NCBI GenBank assembly: GCA_036946625.1
Contig: JAQIIU010000002.1
Span: forward strand, 1,943,188-2,007,187
Origin: Methylorubrum populi
Lineage (GTDB): Bacteria; Pseudomonadota; Alphaproteobacteria; Rhizobiales; Beijerinckiaceae
Direction: 5' to 3'
DNA length: 64,000 bases
Each line of letters starts with the position of its first letter. Position 1 is the stretch's first letter. Under the pieces are notes generated by a model. That model had not been told where the DNA came from. It saw only the letters and a list, made by a program, of their open reading frames with translations, and searched no databases. Made by a program: the position numbers and the translations under genes. This document shows, one piece after another, positions 30,658-39,989 of the stretch.

Positions 30658-32264
30658 TCCTTCGCCAGTTCCTCACCCTCACCCAGAACGCCTCGGTCGA
30701 GCGGCGCGCCGAGGCCGCGGGGGCGCTGACGCACAGCTATCTCCAGGGCACGCTCGGACCGGACGCGGCCTGGGAGGCCAAGACGGCGTTGCTCGCCCTG
30801 CTCGACGATCCCGCCCCGGCGGTGCGCCGGGCCCTGGCGCGGACTTGCGCCGATTCGGACCAGGCGCCGCGCCCGCTGATCGTGGCGCTCGCCTCGGACC
30901 GGCCGGACATCGCCTGCCTCGTGCTGGCGCGCTCGCCCGTTCTCATGGATGCCGACCTCGTGGATTGCGTCGCCATGGGCTGCGAGGAGACCCGCGCGGC
31001 GGTGGCCGGACGGTCCGACGTGTCGAAGCCGGTCGCCGCCGCGCTCGCGGAGGTCGGCGGCGCGCCCTCGCTGATCGCGCTGGCGCAGAACCCGTTGGCC
31101 GCGATCGGCACCCCCGCCATGCTGCGCATGGTCGAGCGCCACGGCGACGAGGCGGGCCTGCGCCAAGCCCTGCTCGCCCGCGCCGACCTGCCGATCGAGG
31201 TGCGGCACGCCATCGTCGCACTGATGGCCGAGCAGCTCTCGCGCTTCGGCCAGGATGCCGGCTGGATCAACTCCGCGCGCGGCGCGCGGGTCGCCCGCGA
31301 GGCCCGCGACGCCGCCGCCCTGGCCCTGAGCGACGAGGCCGAGGAGGCCGGGCTCGCCCGGCTCGTGGCGCATCTGCGGATGCAGGAGCAGCTCACCGCC
31401 GGCCTGATCCTGCGGGCGATCCTCTCCCTGCGCCTGCCCTTCGCCGAGATCGCCCTGGCCGAGCTGAGCGGGCTCAGCCGGCCCCGCGTCGCCGGGCTGA
31501 TGCGCGAGCCGCACGGTGCGGGCTTCGCCGCGCTCCACCGCCGGGCCGGGTTGCCCGATTTGCTGCTGCCCGCCATCCGTGCGGCGCTGACCGTCCGGCG
31601 CGACGCGAACGACGGCCGCGGCGGCATGAGCGGGCCGCGGCTCGCCCGCTCGATGATCGAGGCGGCGCTCACCGCCTGCGAAACGCTTCCCTTCGCCGAG
31701 GCGCGCGGCCTGACGGCGCTGCTCGCCCGCTTCGAGGCGGAGGCCGCCCGGGACGAGGCGCGCATCCTGACGCACGAGCAGGCCGAGGCGCGGGCGCGGG
31801 CGATGCAGGTGCAAGGGACCCGGGTGCGAGAGACCCCGGAGGCGGCCCTGCTCGTCGCGCCGGCGGACCTTTGCGCCGAAGCCGCCCCGCGGCACGCCGC
31901 GCCGCCCGAAGTCGTCGTCCTGCCGCCGGAGCCGCTCTCGCCCGCCGCCGCCTCGGCTTGGCCGATGGCGCCCCGGCCCGGGGACCGCATCGGCGCGGTC
32001 GCGATCGCGGACGAGGCGGAGACCGTGCCGGAGGCGGCGCAGACCGTGATCGCCGAACTCGCCGACGCGATCCTGACGCGCTTCCTGGCCGAACGAGCCG
32101 CCGCGCCGGCCCCGATGCCCGTCGCGGCGCCTTTGCCGGAGATCCGGTCCGAGCCGAAGCGCGCCCCGCGCCCCCGGGCGATCGCCGTGGCGGTCGCCGC
32201 CGGGATGATCCCGGAGGAACTGACGCCGCGCTGCCGGGCGGACCGCGAACGCCTCGCCGCCTGA
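30654..32264 (+). CDS. DUF2336-domain protein
   Basis: 536 residues, MILRQFLTLTQNASVERRAE onwards, rich in short alpha-helical HEAT-like repeats (LLALLDDPAPAVRRALARTC, LIVALASDRPDIACLVLARS) that define DUF2336, found mainly in alphaproteobacteria. The C-terminal 150 residues are Ala/Pro/Glu-rich and disordered. It overlaps the transglycosylase by four bases, suggesting a link to cell-wall remodelling; its biochemical function is unknown. Confidence 0.78.
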   Translation: MILRQFLTLTQNASVERRAEAAGALTHSYLQGTLGPDAAWEAKTALLALLDDPAPAVRRALARTCADSDQAPRPLIVALASDRPDIACLVLARSPVLMDADLVDCVAMGCEETRAAVAGRSDVSKPVAAALAEVGGAPSLIALAQNPLAAIGTPAMLRMVERHGDEAGLRQALLARADLPIEVRHAIVALMAEQLSRFGQDAGWINSARGARVAREARDAAALALSDEAEEAGLARLVAHLRMQEQLTAGLILRAILSLRLPFAEIALAELSGLSRPRVAGLMREPHGAGFAALHRRAGLPDLLLPAIRAALTVRRDANDGRGGMSGPRLARSMIEAALTACETLPFAEARGLTALLARFEAEAARDEARILTHEQAEARARAMQVQGTRVRETPEAALLVAPADLCAEAAPRHAAPPEVVVLPPEPLSPAAASAWPMAPRPGDRIGAVAIADEAETVPEAAQTVIAELADAILTRFLAERAAAPAPMPVAAPLPEIRSEPKRAPRPRAIAVAVAAGMIPEELTPRCRADRERLAA

Positions 32265-32569
32265 GGCGATCGTACGCCCCCGGCAACGCTCCGAGCTCGG
32301 GTCGAGGCTCTCGGAGATTCTCATCGGTCCTCACCGTCGTCATCAACTCAGTTTGTGCTGGTTGTCTGCTGGGGTGGGATAGGCGTCGCGCCGACAGCGC
32401 GGAACACCCTCACCTGACCAGCACGACGACAGACAATGCCGGGGCGCCGAAGGCGAACCGGATCCACAGGAGCGCGAGGGTCGGAAGCCGTGAACCCGCG
32501 TTCGGAGCCCTGGGCAGCCTTGAGACAGGGATTGCGCCGGGGCCGCCGAAGATGGTCTCCTCGGACCCG

Positions 32570-33265
32570 ATGGCCCCTCGTCCCCTGTCCCTCTCCCTCG
32601 ACCTGATCGCCCGTGCCCATCCCGACACCGTCCCCGACGACGAGACAGCGCTGACGCTGCTCTCGGACGAGGATCTTTCTCCCGAACTCGAAGCGATGCT
32701 GGCGCGGCGGGCCTCGCCCGAGGGCGGCCTGTGGGTGTTCGCCTACGGCTCGCTGCTGTGGAACCCGGAATTCGCCTATCACGAGCAGCGGGTCGGCACG
32801 CTGCGGGGCTGGCACCGCCGCTTCTGCCTGCTGCAGCGGCGGTTTCGCGGCACGCCGGAGAATCCGGGCTTCGTGCTGGGGCTCGACCGGGGCGGGACCT
32901 GCCGCGGCATCGCCTTCCGCCTCGCCGACACGGACCCGCACGCCGCGCTGATGCCGGTCTGGCGGCGGGAGATGAAGGGCAAGGGCTACGAGGGGCGCTG
33001 GGTCACGGTCGAGACGCGAGACGGCCCGGTCACGGCCCTGACCTTCATGGTGAACCGGGCGAGCGATCGCTATGCCGGCCGCCTCTCGGACGCGGAGATC
33101 GCCGACAAGATCGCGGCGGCCTGCGGCCATCTCGGCCCCAGCGCGGAATATCTGTTCCGCACCGCGGAGGCCTGCGCCCGGCTCGGCATCCACGACCGGC
33201 ACCTGTGGTCGCTCCAGGCGCTCGTGGCCGAGCGCCTGCGGGAGCGGCGCGCGGCCTGCGCGTAG
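32570..33265 (+). CDS. chaC: ChaC-type gamma-glutamylcyclotransferase
   Basis: About 231 residues (237 from the alternative ATG at 32552). Core signature WVFAYGSLLWNPEF near residue 55, then GWHRRFCLLQRRFRGTPENP, the GLDRGGTCRGIAFRL segment and YLFRTAEACARLGIHDRHLW, as in ChaC proteins that split glutathione into 5-oxoproline and Cys-Gly. Single gene. Confidence 0.85.
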   Translation: MAPRPLSLSLDLIARAHPDTVPDDETALTLLSDEDLSPELEAMLARRASPEGGLWVFAYGSLLWNPEFAYHEQRVGTLRGWHRRFCLLQRRFRGTPENPGFVLGLDRGGTCRGIAFRLADTDPHAALMPVWRREMKGKGYEGRWVTVETRDGPVTALTFMVNRASDRYAGRLSDAEIADKIAAACGHLGPSAEYLFRTAEACARLGIHDRHLWSLQALVAERLRERRAACA

Positions 33266-33276
33266 GCCCGCCTCCG

Positions 33277-33364
33277 TCATCGCGAGGCTCGGCGCAAGCG
33301 ATCCAGGACGCCGCCCTGTTCGGCGCGTTCGCGCCCTGGACTGCTTCGCTCCGCTCGCAGTGAC
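33277..33364. repeat. intergenic palindromic repeat family A, shorter copy
   Basis: GTCATCGCGAGGCTCGG, AAGCGATCCAGGACG and GACTGCTTCGCTCCGCTCGC form a long imperfect hairpin between the convergent chaC and transglycosylase genes, where it could serve as a bidirectional terminator. Confidence 0.6.
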
Positions 33365-33379
33365 GGGAGTGCGAGAAAC

Positions 33380-34174
33380 CTACTGCCCGTCGATCTTCGC
33401 GCCCAGCAGCGCGATGGCGCGCTGGTAGACGCCGGCATCGTTCCAGCCCTGGATCGCGGCGAAGTTCGGCTCGCCGGGCTGGTAGCCGGCGCCCCGCTGC
33501 CAGCCGTGGCCCTTGAGGAAGTTGGCGGTGGCGTTCAGCGCGTTCGGCGCACTGTCGAGGCTGCCGCCGACGCCGTAGGTCAGCACGTTCTTGGGCAGGA
33601 ACTGGGTGTGGCCGACCTCGCCGTGCGCCGCGCCGCGGGTCGCGGGCGTGAGCACGCCGCTGTCGACGAGCTTGAGCGCGGCGTAGAGCTGATCGGTGAA
33701 GTAGGCCGAGCGGCGGCAATCGTAGGCGAGGGTGGCCACCGCCGAGAGGGTGTTGACGTTGCCCTTCACCGCGCCGAAGCCGGTCTCCATGCCCCAGATC
33801 GCCAGCAGCGGGCCCGGCGGCACGCCGTAGCGCTGCTCGATCGAGGCGAACAGGGCCGCGTTCTGCTGCTTGAGGGCGCGCCCGCGCGAGACGATGACGT
33901 TGCCGCCGCGCTTGGCCAGGAACTGGTCGAGCGACAGCCTGAAGCTCTTCTGGCCCCGGTCCGCCGAGATGGTGGCGGTGGAGTAGGAGGTGTTGGCGAG
34001 CGCCGCGAGCGAGGCCGCGCTGGCGCGGCCCCGGGCCTCGGCGGCGAACTCGTCCTTCCAGGCCTCGAAGCCGGCGGCGGTGTTGCCGCACTGCGCCGCC
34101 TGCGCCGCGCCCGTCAGGCCCGCAAGCCCCACCAAGCCGGCGGCCGCCAGCATCCTCAACCCGCGTCCGGTCAT
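33380..34174 (-). CDS. MltB-like lytic murein transglycosylase
   Basis: 264 residues with a signal peptide (MTGRGLRMLAAAGLVGLAGL to AAQA). SLT_2 domain: RGRALKQQNAALFASIEQRY, the catalytic glutamate in LLAIWGMETGFGAVKGN, and YDCRRSAYFTDQLYAALKLV, HGEVGHTQFLPKNVLTYG, FLKGHGWQRGAGY. GGAG six bases upstream supports the start at 34174. Periplasmic peptidoglycan cleavage. Confidence 0.87.
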   Translation of the reverse strand: MTGRGLRMLAAAGLVGLAGLTGAAQAAQCGNTAAGFEAWKDEFAAEARGRASAASLAALANTSYSTATISADRGQKSFRLSLDQFLAKRGGNVIVSRGRALKQQNAALFASIEQRYGVPPGPLLAIWGMETGFGAVKGNVNTLSAVATLAYDCRRSAYFTDQLYAALKLVDSGVLTPATRGAAHGEVGHTQFLPKNVLTYGVGGSLDSAPNALNATANFLKGHGWQRGAGYQPGEPNFAAIQGWNDAGVYQRAIALLGAKIDGQ

Positions 34175-34602
34175 CCCACACTCCATCAGGCGGCGCAGGC
34201 GGCGCCGCGATCGTTTCGAAGGGCCTCGGAGCCTGTTCGCGGAGCGCAGTGACATCCGCAAGCCGGAGTCACGTCTCCACACCGGGCGTCCACCGAGAAC
34301 CGCCGTCGCTCCGGAGAAACACTGCGCTGTGGCGCTGGTGAGGCGCGCAGCGGGTGGCGCCCTGGCATAAGATGATGGAATGGTTACCGTTCGGTACGGC
34401 GATCAAGGCGTCGGACGCGCCGGCGCGATCTCCGGAGGCGTCTCGCACACGCAGCGCAGTTCGTTACCGGAGGGCGTTGAGCACGCCGACGACGGCGGCG
34501 AGCCCGTGGCCGAGAATCCAGGCGAAGCACCACATCGTTCAATTCCTCGTGCGAAGGCGAGGGCCCGGCGCGTACCGGGCGCCCCGAGGGCAATTCGGAG
34601 GG
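34175..34602. other. intergenic region between transglycosylase and cobE
   Basis: Divergent side of the MltB-like gene and 3' side of cobE; no convincing gene. Several short frames exist on both strands without starts or family resemblance. Confidence 0.5.
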
Positions 34603-34670
34603 CCTCACGAAACGCCCGGTCGCGGTCGTTTCCCTTCGGGCGCGTCGGCGCAGCGGGCGTTTCGTGAGAG
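34603..34670. repeat. palindromic intergenic repeat, GTTTCGTGAGAG type, copy 2
   Basis: CCTCACGAAACGCCCGGTCG at the left and GCAGCGGGCGTTTCGTGAGA at the right, inverted relative to each other; matches the copy at 13849-13918. The cobE frame runs through it. Confidence 0.6.
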
Positions 34671-35099
34671 ACGCTTCGCCCCGTGAAAAGCCGCCCTCCC
34701 GCCGCGGGGGGGGGGCGGGCCCGCCAGCGCGCAGGTCGCGCCCGCACTGGCGATGCGCGCCAGAAGGAGCCGCGCATCCGGCCCGGCCGCCGCCAGGGCC
34801 GCGGCCTCCGCCACCGAGCCGACGCCGCGCATCGCCTCGATCCGGCTCGAACGGGTGACGACCCGGGCGTCGGCCGCGGCCAGCGCCGCCGGGCCGAGGG
34901 CGGTCGGGATCAGGCCGAAGGCGGCGGCGGCCTCGCGGATCGCCGGCTCGCCGGCCCGGTCCGCGGGCGTGGCGATGGCGGCGAGGTTTTCCGCCGCGAG
35001 CCCGGCCTCCTCCAGGGCGCGGTGCACCAGCGCGACGATCTCGTCCGCCGCCGTCGCCCGGCGCAAGCCGATGCCGGCGACCGCGCGGGGCGTCCTCAC
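34605..35099 (-). CDS. cobE: CobE / CbiG C-terminal-domain cobalamin biosynthesis protein
   Basis: 164 residues from a GTG at 35097-35099 that overlaps the cobL stop. AVAGIGLRRATAADEIVALV, ENLAAIATPADRAGEPAIRE and AAAAFGLIPTALGPAALAAA match the CobE/CbiG-C fold. Residues beyond about 135 pass a run of ten G/C bases and then translate the palindromic repeat, so the true C-terminus was probably changed by a slip or repeat insertion. Role in opening the cobalamin ring by family. Confidence 0.78.
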   Translation of the reverse strand: MRTPRAVAGIGLRRATAADEIVALVHRALEEAGLAAENLAAIATPADRAGEPAIREAAAAFGLIPTALGPAALAAADARVVTRSSRIEAMRGVGSVAEAAALAAAGPDARLLLARIASAGATCALAGPPPPRGGRAAFHGAKRLSRNARCADAPEGKRPRPGVS

Positions 35100-36334
35100 G
35101 GCTTGGTCCAGACCCATTGCGTGATCGGCATGGCCGGGTGCCAGCCGGTGAGGCCGCCGACCGGCCTCGCCTGCGCCACCGAGAGCCGGCGCAGGCTCCC
35201 CCCGGCCTCGGCGAAGGCGGCGAGCAGGGCGGCCTCGCCCTCCAGGGTCACGGCGTTGGCGACGCAGCGGCCGTCGGGGCCGAGCGCGGCGCGGCAGGCG
35301 GCGAGCAGCCCGGGTCCGGCGACGCCGCCCCCGACGAAGATCGCGCGGGGGGAGGGGAGGGTGGGCAGCGCTTCCAGCGAGGCGCCGCCGACGACCCGCA
35401 CCCGCGCGCCGACGCCGAGACCTTGCGCGTTGCGCGCGATCCGCGCGGCCCGGTCCGGCCGGCGCTCCACCGCGACCGCCCGGTTGGCGGGATGGCGCAG
35501 GCACCACTCGATCGAGACCGAGCCCGAGCCGGCGCCGAGATCCCACAGGATCTCGCCCGCACGCGGACGGAGTGCCGCGAGCGTCACGGCGCGGATCTCG
35601 GCCTTGGTGAGTTGGCCGTCGTTCTCGAACCACGCATCGTCGAGGCCGGGGCTCAAGGGGACGATCCGGGCGCCGGGTGCGGCCTCCACCTCGACCGCGA
35701 GGGTGTTGAGGGCGGCGATCTCCGTCAGGTCGAAGCCTTCCGCCCGCGCATCGCGGGCGCGCTCGTTCGGGCCGCCCATCGCTTCGAGCACGCTCAGCCG
35801 CGAGCGGCCGAGGCCGCGCTCGGCGAGCAGGCCTGCGACCGCGGCGGGCGTCGCGCCGTCCCAGGACAGGGCGAGAAGGCGGGCGCCCGGCTGAAGATGG
35901 GGCACGATTCCGAAAAGGTCGCGCCCGTGCAGGGTGAGGCAGGCGGTCTCCGGCAGCGACCAGCCGAGCCGCGCGGCGGCGAGGCTGAAGGCGGAGGGCT
36001 GCGGGAAGGCGCGGATCTCGCACGCCGGCACCAGCCGGGCGATCTCGGCGCCGATGCCGTAATGGAAGGGGTCGCCGGTGGCCAGCAGGCAGGTCGGGCG
36101 TCCGCGCCGGGCCAGGATGCCGGGATAGGCATCCGTGATCGGGCTCGGCCAGGGCCGGGCCTCGGCGGCGAGGGGCGCGGCGAGCGCGAGGTGGCGGCGG
36201 CCGCCATAGACCACCTCCGCCCCGTCGAGGGCCGCCGCCGCGGCAGGCGAGAGGCCCGCCCGCCCGTCCTCGCCGATGCCGACGATGGCGAGCCAGGGCG
36301 CGCGGACCGGCTCGGGAGGAAGCGGTGCCGTCAC
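35096..36334 (-). CDS. cobL: precorrin-6Y C5,15-methyltransferase (decarboxylating)
   Basis: 412 residues, fusion of CbiE (LAIVGIGEDGRAGLSPAAAA, LLATGDPFHYGIGAEIARL) and CbiT (ILWDLGAGSGSVSIEWCLR, VAVERRPDRAARIARNAQG). Catalyses two SAM-dependent methylations and a decarboxylation in aerobic cobalamin synthesis. Coupled by overlap to cobE. Other cob genes are not adjacent, so the pathway is split across the genome. Confidence 0.92.
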   Translation of the reverse strand: MTAPLPPEPVRAPWLAIVGIGEDGRAGLSPAAAAALDGAEVVYGGRRHLALAAPLAAEARPWPSPITDAYPGILARRGRPTCLLATGDPFHYGIGAEIARLVPACEIRAFPQPSAFSLAAARLGWSLPETACLTLHGRDLFGIVPHLQPGARLLALSWDGATPAAVAGLLAERGLGRSRLSVLEAMGGPNERARDARAEGFDLTEIAALNTLAVEVEAAPGARIVPLSPGLDDAWFENDGQLTKAEIRAVTLAALRPRAGEILWDLGAGSGSVSIEWCLRHPANRAVAVERRPDRAARIARNAQGLGVGARVRVVGGASLEALPTLPSPRAIFVGGGVAGPGLLAACRAALGPDGRCVANAVTLEGEAALLAAFAEAGGSLRRLSVAQARPVGGLTGWHPAMPITQWVWTKP

Positions 36335-36460
36335 GGCCGGGGCTGCCGCAGGGGCGTGTGCATGGCGGATGTCTTTCGCGTGCGGCTGACGAGTCTCGCG
36401 AAGCCATCCGTTACGCGCGCCGGCCCGACTCTGCCAGGGCCGGCGCTTGCGGATGCCGCC

Positions 36461-37753
36461 TCAGACCGCCGGGCGGGCGGCCAGCGACGCGGCCATCTCC
36501 GGCACGGCCGGTCCGGGCACGCCGAGATAGGCGCGGCGGGCGGGCTTGAGCACGAACCACGCGAGTGCCGCCACGACGAGGTCGAGGCCGATGGCGATGC
36601 CGAAGACCGGCACCCAACTGCCCACCGCGTCGTGGATCAGCGCCGCGACCGGGCCGCCGAGCAGCGAGCCGAGCCCTTGAGCCATGTAGAGGAAGCCGTA
36701 ATTGGTGGTGGCGTGCTTGGTGCCGAAGGTGTCCGTCAGGGTCGAGGGGAACAGCGAGAAGATCTCGCCCCAGGCGAAGAACACCACGCCCGAGAGCAGC
36801 GCGAAGGCGTAGGGATTCTCGCGGAACGTCAGCAGCAGGCCGATGGCCGCCGCCTCCAGCGCGAAGGCGACCGCCATGGTGTTCTCGCGCCCCGCATGGT
36901 CCGAGACCCAGCCGAAGAACGGCCGCGTCAGGCCGTTGGTGATCCGGTCGAAGGTCAGCGCGAAGGGGAGCGCGGCGAAGCCAAACACCATGGCGTCGGC
37001 CACGCCGAATTCACGCGCGAAGGCGGCGAACTGCGCGACCACCATCAGGCCGCCGGTCGACATCATCGCCATCATGGCGAACATCAGCCAGAACAGCGGG
37101 GTCTTCAGCATCGTGCCCGGCGCCACGTCGCGGGCGGCGCTCGCCACCTTGTCGGCGGGGATTTTCGGAGTTTCGCCGGCCTTCGGCGTTCGCAGGCCCG
37201 AAGCGGCGGCGACGCCGACGACGGCCATGATCGCGCCGAACACCAGCAGGGTGTGGCGGTAGCCCGAGGCCGCGATCATGTCGGTGATCGGGAAGGTGGT
37301 GGCGATGGCGCCCATGCCGTAGCCCGCCGCCACGACGCCGGCGGCAAAGCCGCGCCGCTCGGGGAACCAGCGCACCATCAGCCCGACCACGCCGACATAG
37401 ACAATGCCGGTGCCGAGGCCGCAGAGCAGGCCGTAGGTTGCGTAGAGGCCCCACAGCGTATCGGTGTACGACGCGGCGACCCAGCCGAGCCCCGACAGGG
37501 CGGCGCCCAGCGCGATCATCGCCTTGGCGCTGAAGCGCTCGATCAGCCAGCCCTGCACCGGCGAGAAGAAGGTCTGGAGCACGATCAGCATCGTGAAGGC
37601 GACCTGCACGGCGGCCAGGCTCGCCCCCGTCGTCGCCTGGAACGGCTTCACGAACAGCGTCCAGACATATTGCGGGCTGGAGATCGTCATCATCACGAGG
37701 AGACCCAGACCGAGCTGGATCCACCGCGTGCGGTTCGAAACCGTATCCATCAT
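36461..37753 (-). CDS. OFA-family MFS transporter, oxalate/formate antiporter-like
   Basis: 430 residues, 12 TM. Opens RTRWIQLGLGLLVMMTISSP and QYVWTLFVKPFQATTGASLA, then GLGTGIVYVGVVGLMVRWFP, all typical of OxlT. OxlT exchanges oxalate for formate. Member of a family often present in several copies in methylobacteria; substrate here is inferred. Confidence 0.85.
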   Translation of the reverse strand: MMDTVSNRTRWIQLGLGLLVMMTISSPQYVWTLFVKPFQATTGASLAAVQVAFTMLIVLQTFFSPVQGWLIERFSAKAMIALGAALSGLGWVAASYTDTLWGLYATYGLLCGLGTGIVYVGVVGLMVRWFPERRGFAAGVVAAGYGMGAIATTFPITDMIAASGYRHTLLVFGAIMAVVGVAAASGLRTPKAGETPKIPADKVASAARDVAPGTMLKTPLFWLMFAMMAMMSTGGLMVVAQFAAFAREFGVADAMVFGFAALPFALTFDRITNGLTRPFFGWVSDHAGRENTMAVAFALEAAAIGLLLTFRENPYAFALLSGVVFFAWGEIFSLFPSTLTDTFGTKHATTNYGFLYMAQGLGSLLGGPVAALIHDAVGSWVPVFGIAIGLDLVVAALAWFVLKPARRAYLGVPGPAVPEMAASLAARPAV

Positions 37754-37804
37754 TCACTCCTTGACGGTGCCGCGTCACCGCAAGGAGCGTGCCAGGAGGA
37801 AGCC

Positions 37805-38000
37805 TCAGGTTCGCGCATGGGCGAGCCGGCAGGCGGCGCCGAGGGCGACCGGGCCGGAACCGCCCGCGGCCCGTCCGAGGCGCTCGCCGAGCGCCCGGCA
37901 GAGTGCGGCGGGCTCGGCTTGCGGCAGCCGGTCGAGATCGGCCAGCACGGCGCGGGCGCCGGCGGCGAAGGTCGAGCCGGTATCGCCGTGCCCGGCCCAC
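37805..38000 (-). pseudogene. DhaL/DAK2-domain remnant
   Basis: The minus strand reads GHGDTGSTFAAGARAVLADL, then DRLPQAEPAALCRALGERLG and RAAGGSGPVALGAACRLA, which is the phosphate-binding core of dihydroxyacetone kinase L subunits (GDGDTGSTL and GGSSG motifs, here with GHGD and GGSGP). Everything before and after is missing, so it is a fossil. Confidence 0.55.
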
Positions 38001-38087
38001 CGCCTCGATCCGCGCGACGCCGGCCGCATCCGGCGACGGGGAGGGGGCGCCGCCCAGCCCCTCCGGCAGCGGCCGGAGGAGGGCTTT

Positions 38088-38137
38088 TTCGCCTGGCCGT
38101 GGCCTGACGAAGACATGTCGGCCGGTCAGACAGGCTC
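38088..38137. repeat. end of MITE-like repeat, partial
   Basis: CCTGACGAAGACATGTCGGC followed by CGGTCAGACAGGCTCTCAGA matches the right end of the palindromic element at 51538-51762, directly beside the GGT stop. Confidence 0.55.
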
Positions 38138-39733
38138 TCAGAGCCCGGCGGCCCCGCCGTCCGAACGCGGGTCGTGGGTCGCCTCGATCCGTCCGTCGTG
38201 GGGATGGCGCACCAGCATGCCGGCATGTCCCAGCGCGTCGACGTAGGCGCCGCCCAGTTCCTCGATGTCGTGGCCCATCCGCTCGAGCGCCGCGATGCAG
38301 CCCGGATCGAACCGGTCCTCGACCTTCACGCTGAGCGACTCGGCGCCCCAGGTGCGGCCGTAGAGCAGGCGCGGCGCGTCGACCGCGTCGGCCACCGACA
38401 TCCCGTAATCGGCGTAGCGCGAAAAGATCTGCGCCTGGAATTGCGGCTGCCCGTCCCCGCCCATGGAGCCGTAGGACATCACCCGCCCGTCGTCGAAGGC
38501 GGCGAGCGCCGGGATCAGGGTGTGGAACGGGCGCCGGCCCGGCTCCAGCGGGTTCACGGCGTTCGGGTCGAGGGAGAAGGACATGCCGCGGTTCTGCCAG
38601 CCGATGCCGGTGCCCGGCAGGACGCAGCCCGAACCGTATTCCCAGTAGACCGACTGGATGAAGGAGACGGCCATGCCCTCGTTGTCGATCGCCCCCATCC
38701 AGACGGTGTCGCCCTCGCCCGCGCGAACCGGAATGCGCGCGGCCCGGCCCCTGTCGATCAGCGCGGTCTCGCGGTCGAGGCGCCGGGGGTCGAGGAAGGC
38801 GGCCGGGTCGCCCGTCAGGCGGTCGAAATCGGTCACGAACCGGTCGCGGATGGCGAAGGCCCGTTTCGTCGCCTCGATCAGCCCGTGATAGTGGGCGGTC
38901 GTTTCCGCCTCCCGGATGTCCAGCCGGTCGAAGATGCCGAGAATGACGAGCGCCGCGAGGCCCTGGGTGGGCGGGGGAAAGTTGTAGAGCGTGGCGCCGC
39001 GCCGCCGCAGGGTCAGGGGCGCGCGCTCCCGCGCGGCGCAGGCCTCCAGATCGGCGCGGGTCACCGGCGCGCCGAGGCGCTCCAGGTCGGCGGCGATCTC
39101 GCGGCCGATATCGCCGCGATAGAAGTCGTCGAGCCCGGCATGGGCGAGCTGGGCCAGGGTGTCGGCGAGCTCGGGCTGGCGCCGGACCGCCCCCGCCGCG
39201 TAGGGCTTGCCGTCGTCGAGATAGGTCTTTGCAAAATTCGGCGCGTCGTAGAGCGTGTCGAGCGCCTTCGGCACGTAGCGCGCCTCCGAGGCCGAGACCG
39301 GGCAGCCCTCGCGGGCGTGGCGGATCGCGTCGGCGAGGATCGTATCGAGGGGCAGCCGGCCGCCGAAGGCGCGGGCCATGTCGCGGGCGAGGCGCCAGCC
39401 GCCGACCGTCCCGGCCACCGTCACCGCCGCGTCGGGGCCGCGGGACGGGATGGCCTCGTAGTCCTTCTCGCGATAGCGGGCGCGGGTGGCGAGCGCTCCG
39501 GCGGGTCCGCAGGCCTCGATGCCGCGGACCCGCCCGCCCTTCTCGCGGATCAGCCAGAAGCCGTCGCCGCCGATGCCGTTCATGTGCGGGTAGACCACGG
39601 CGATGGCGGCGGCCATGGCGATCATCGCCTCGATGGCGTTGCCGCCCTGCGCCAGCACGCCCTGCCCGGCCGCGGCCGCCAGCGCGTGGGGAGCGGCGAC
39701 GGCCGCATGGGCGAAGACGGGCGTATCGGGCAT
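38138..39733 (-). CDS. gamma-glutamyltransferase-family protein
   Basis: 531 residues. N-terminal AHAAVAAPHALAAAAGQGVL and GGNAIEAMIAMAAAIAVVYP, GIGGDGFWLIREKGG, and the autocleavage/nucleophile region TVWMGAIDNEGMAVSFIQSV, then DPNAVNPLEPGRRPFHTLIP. No signal peptide, unlike periplasmic GGT; such cytosolic relatives act in amide or glutathione-conjugate metabolism. ATG at 39733. The nucleophile threonine is present, so it may be active. Confidence 0.82.
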   Translation of the reverse strand: MPDTPVFAHAAVAAPHALAAAAGQGVLAQGGNAIEAMIAMAAAIAVVYPHMNGIGGDGFWLIREKGGRVRGIEACGPAGALATRARYREKDYEAIPSRGPDAAVTVAGTVGGWRLARDMARAFGGRLPLDTILADAIRHAREGCPVSASEARYVPKALDTLYDAPNFAKTYLDDGKPYAAGAVRRQPELADTLAQLAHAGLDDFYRGDIGREIAADLERLGAPVTRADLEACAARERAPLTLRRRGATLYNFPPPTQGLAALVILGIFDRLDIREAETTAHYHGLIEATKRAFAIRDRFVTDFDRLTGDPAAFLDPRRLDRETALIDRGRAARIPVRAGEGDTVWMGAIDNEGMAVSFIQSVYWEYGSGCVLPGTGIGWQNRGMSFSLDPNAVNPLEPGRRPFHTLIPALAAFDDGRVMSYGSMGGDGQPQFQAQIFSRYADYGMSVADAVDAPRLLYGRTWGAESLSVKVEDRFDPGCIAALERMGHDIEELGGAYVDALGHAGMLVRHPHDGRIEATHDPRSDGGAAGL

Positions 39734-39897
39734 GATCGGACTCTGAAGGGAACGCCGAGATCGGCAAGCGGGGCCGGGAGGCAGGATCAGGACCATGCGC
39801 CGGTGCGAAGGGCAACCGGCTCGGGGCCGGCCCGCAGGGCCATCGCTCGAAGCCGCTTGAGCGGCTTCGCGGCGCGGAAAGCGCCGCGCGGAGCGGA

Positions 39898-39923
39898 TTT
39901 TTCAGGACATTCGTCCTGAAAAA
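39898..39923. terminator. bidirectional terminator-like hairpin
   Basis: TTTTTCAGGAC, loop ATTC, GTCCTGAAAAA: a perfect 11-bp stem with T and A tails, the shape of a two-way intrinsic terminator. Confidence 0.55.
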
Positions 39924-39989
39924 CATCGAGCGGAGCGAAAGCCTGAGCCCGCGGAGGCGGGCGCCGGCGACTGAGGCTGGCCAAGGAAA

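Noticed and set aside
34384..34777. Alternative frames for the cobE end
   Set aside because: Shifting frame at the homopolymer run yields no stop soon and no better family match.
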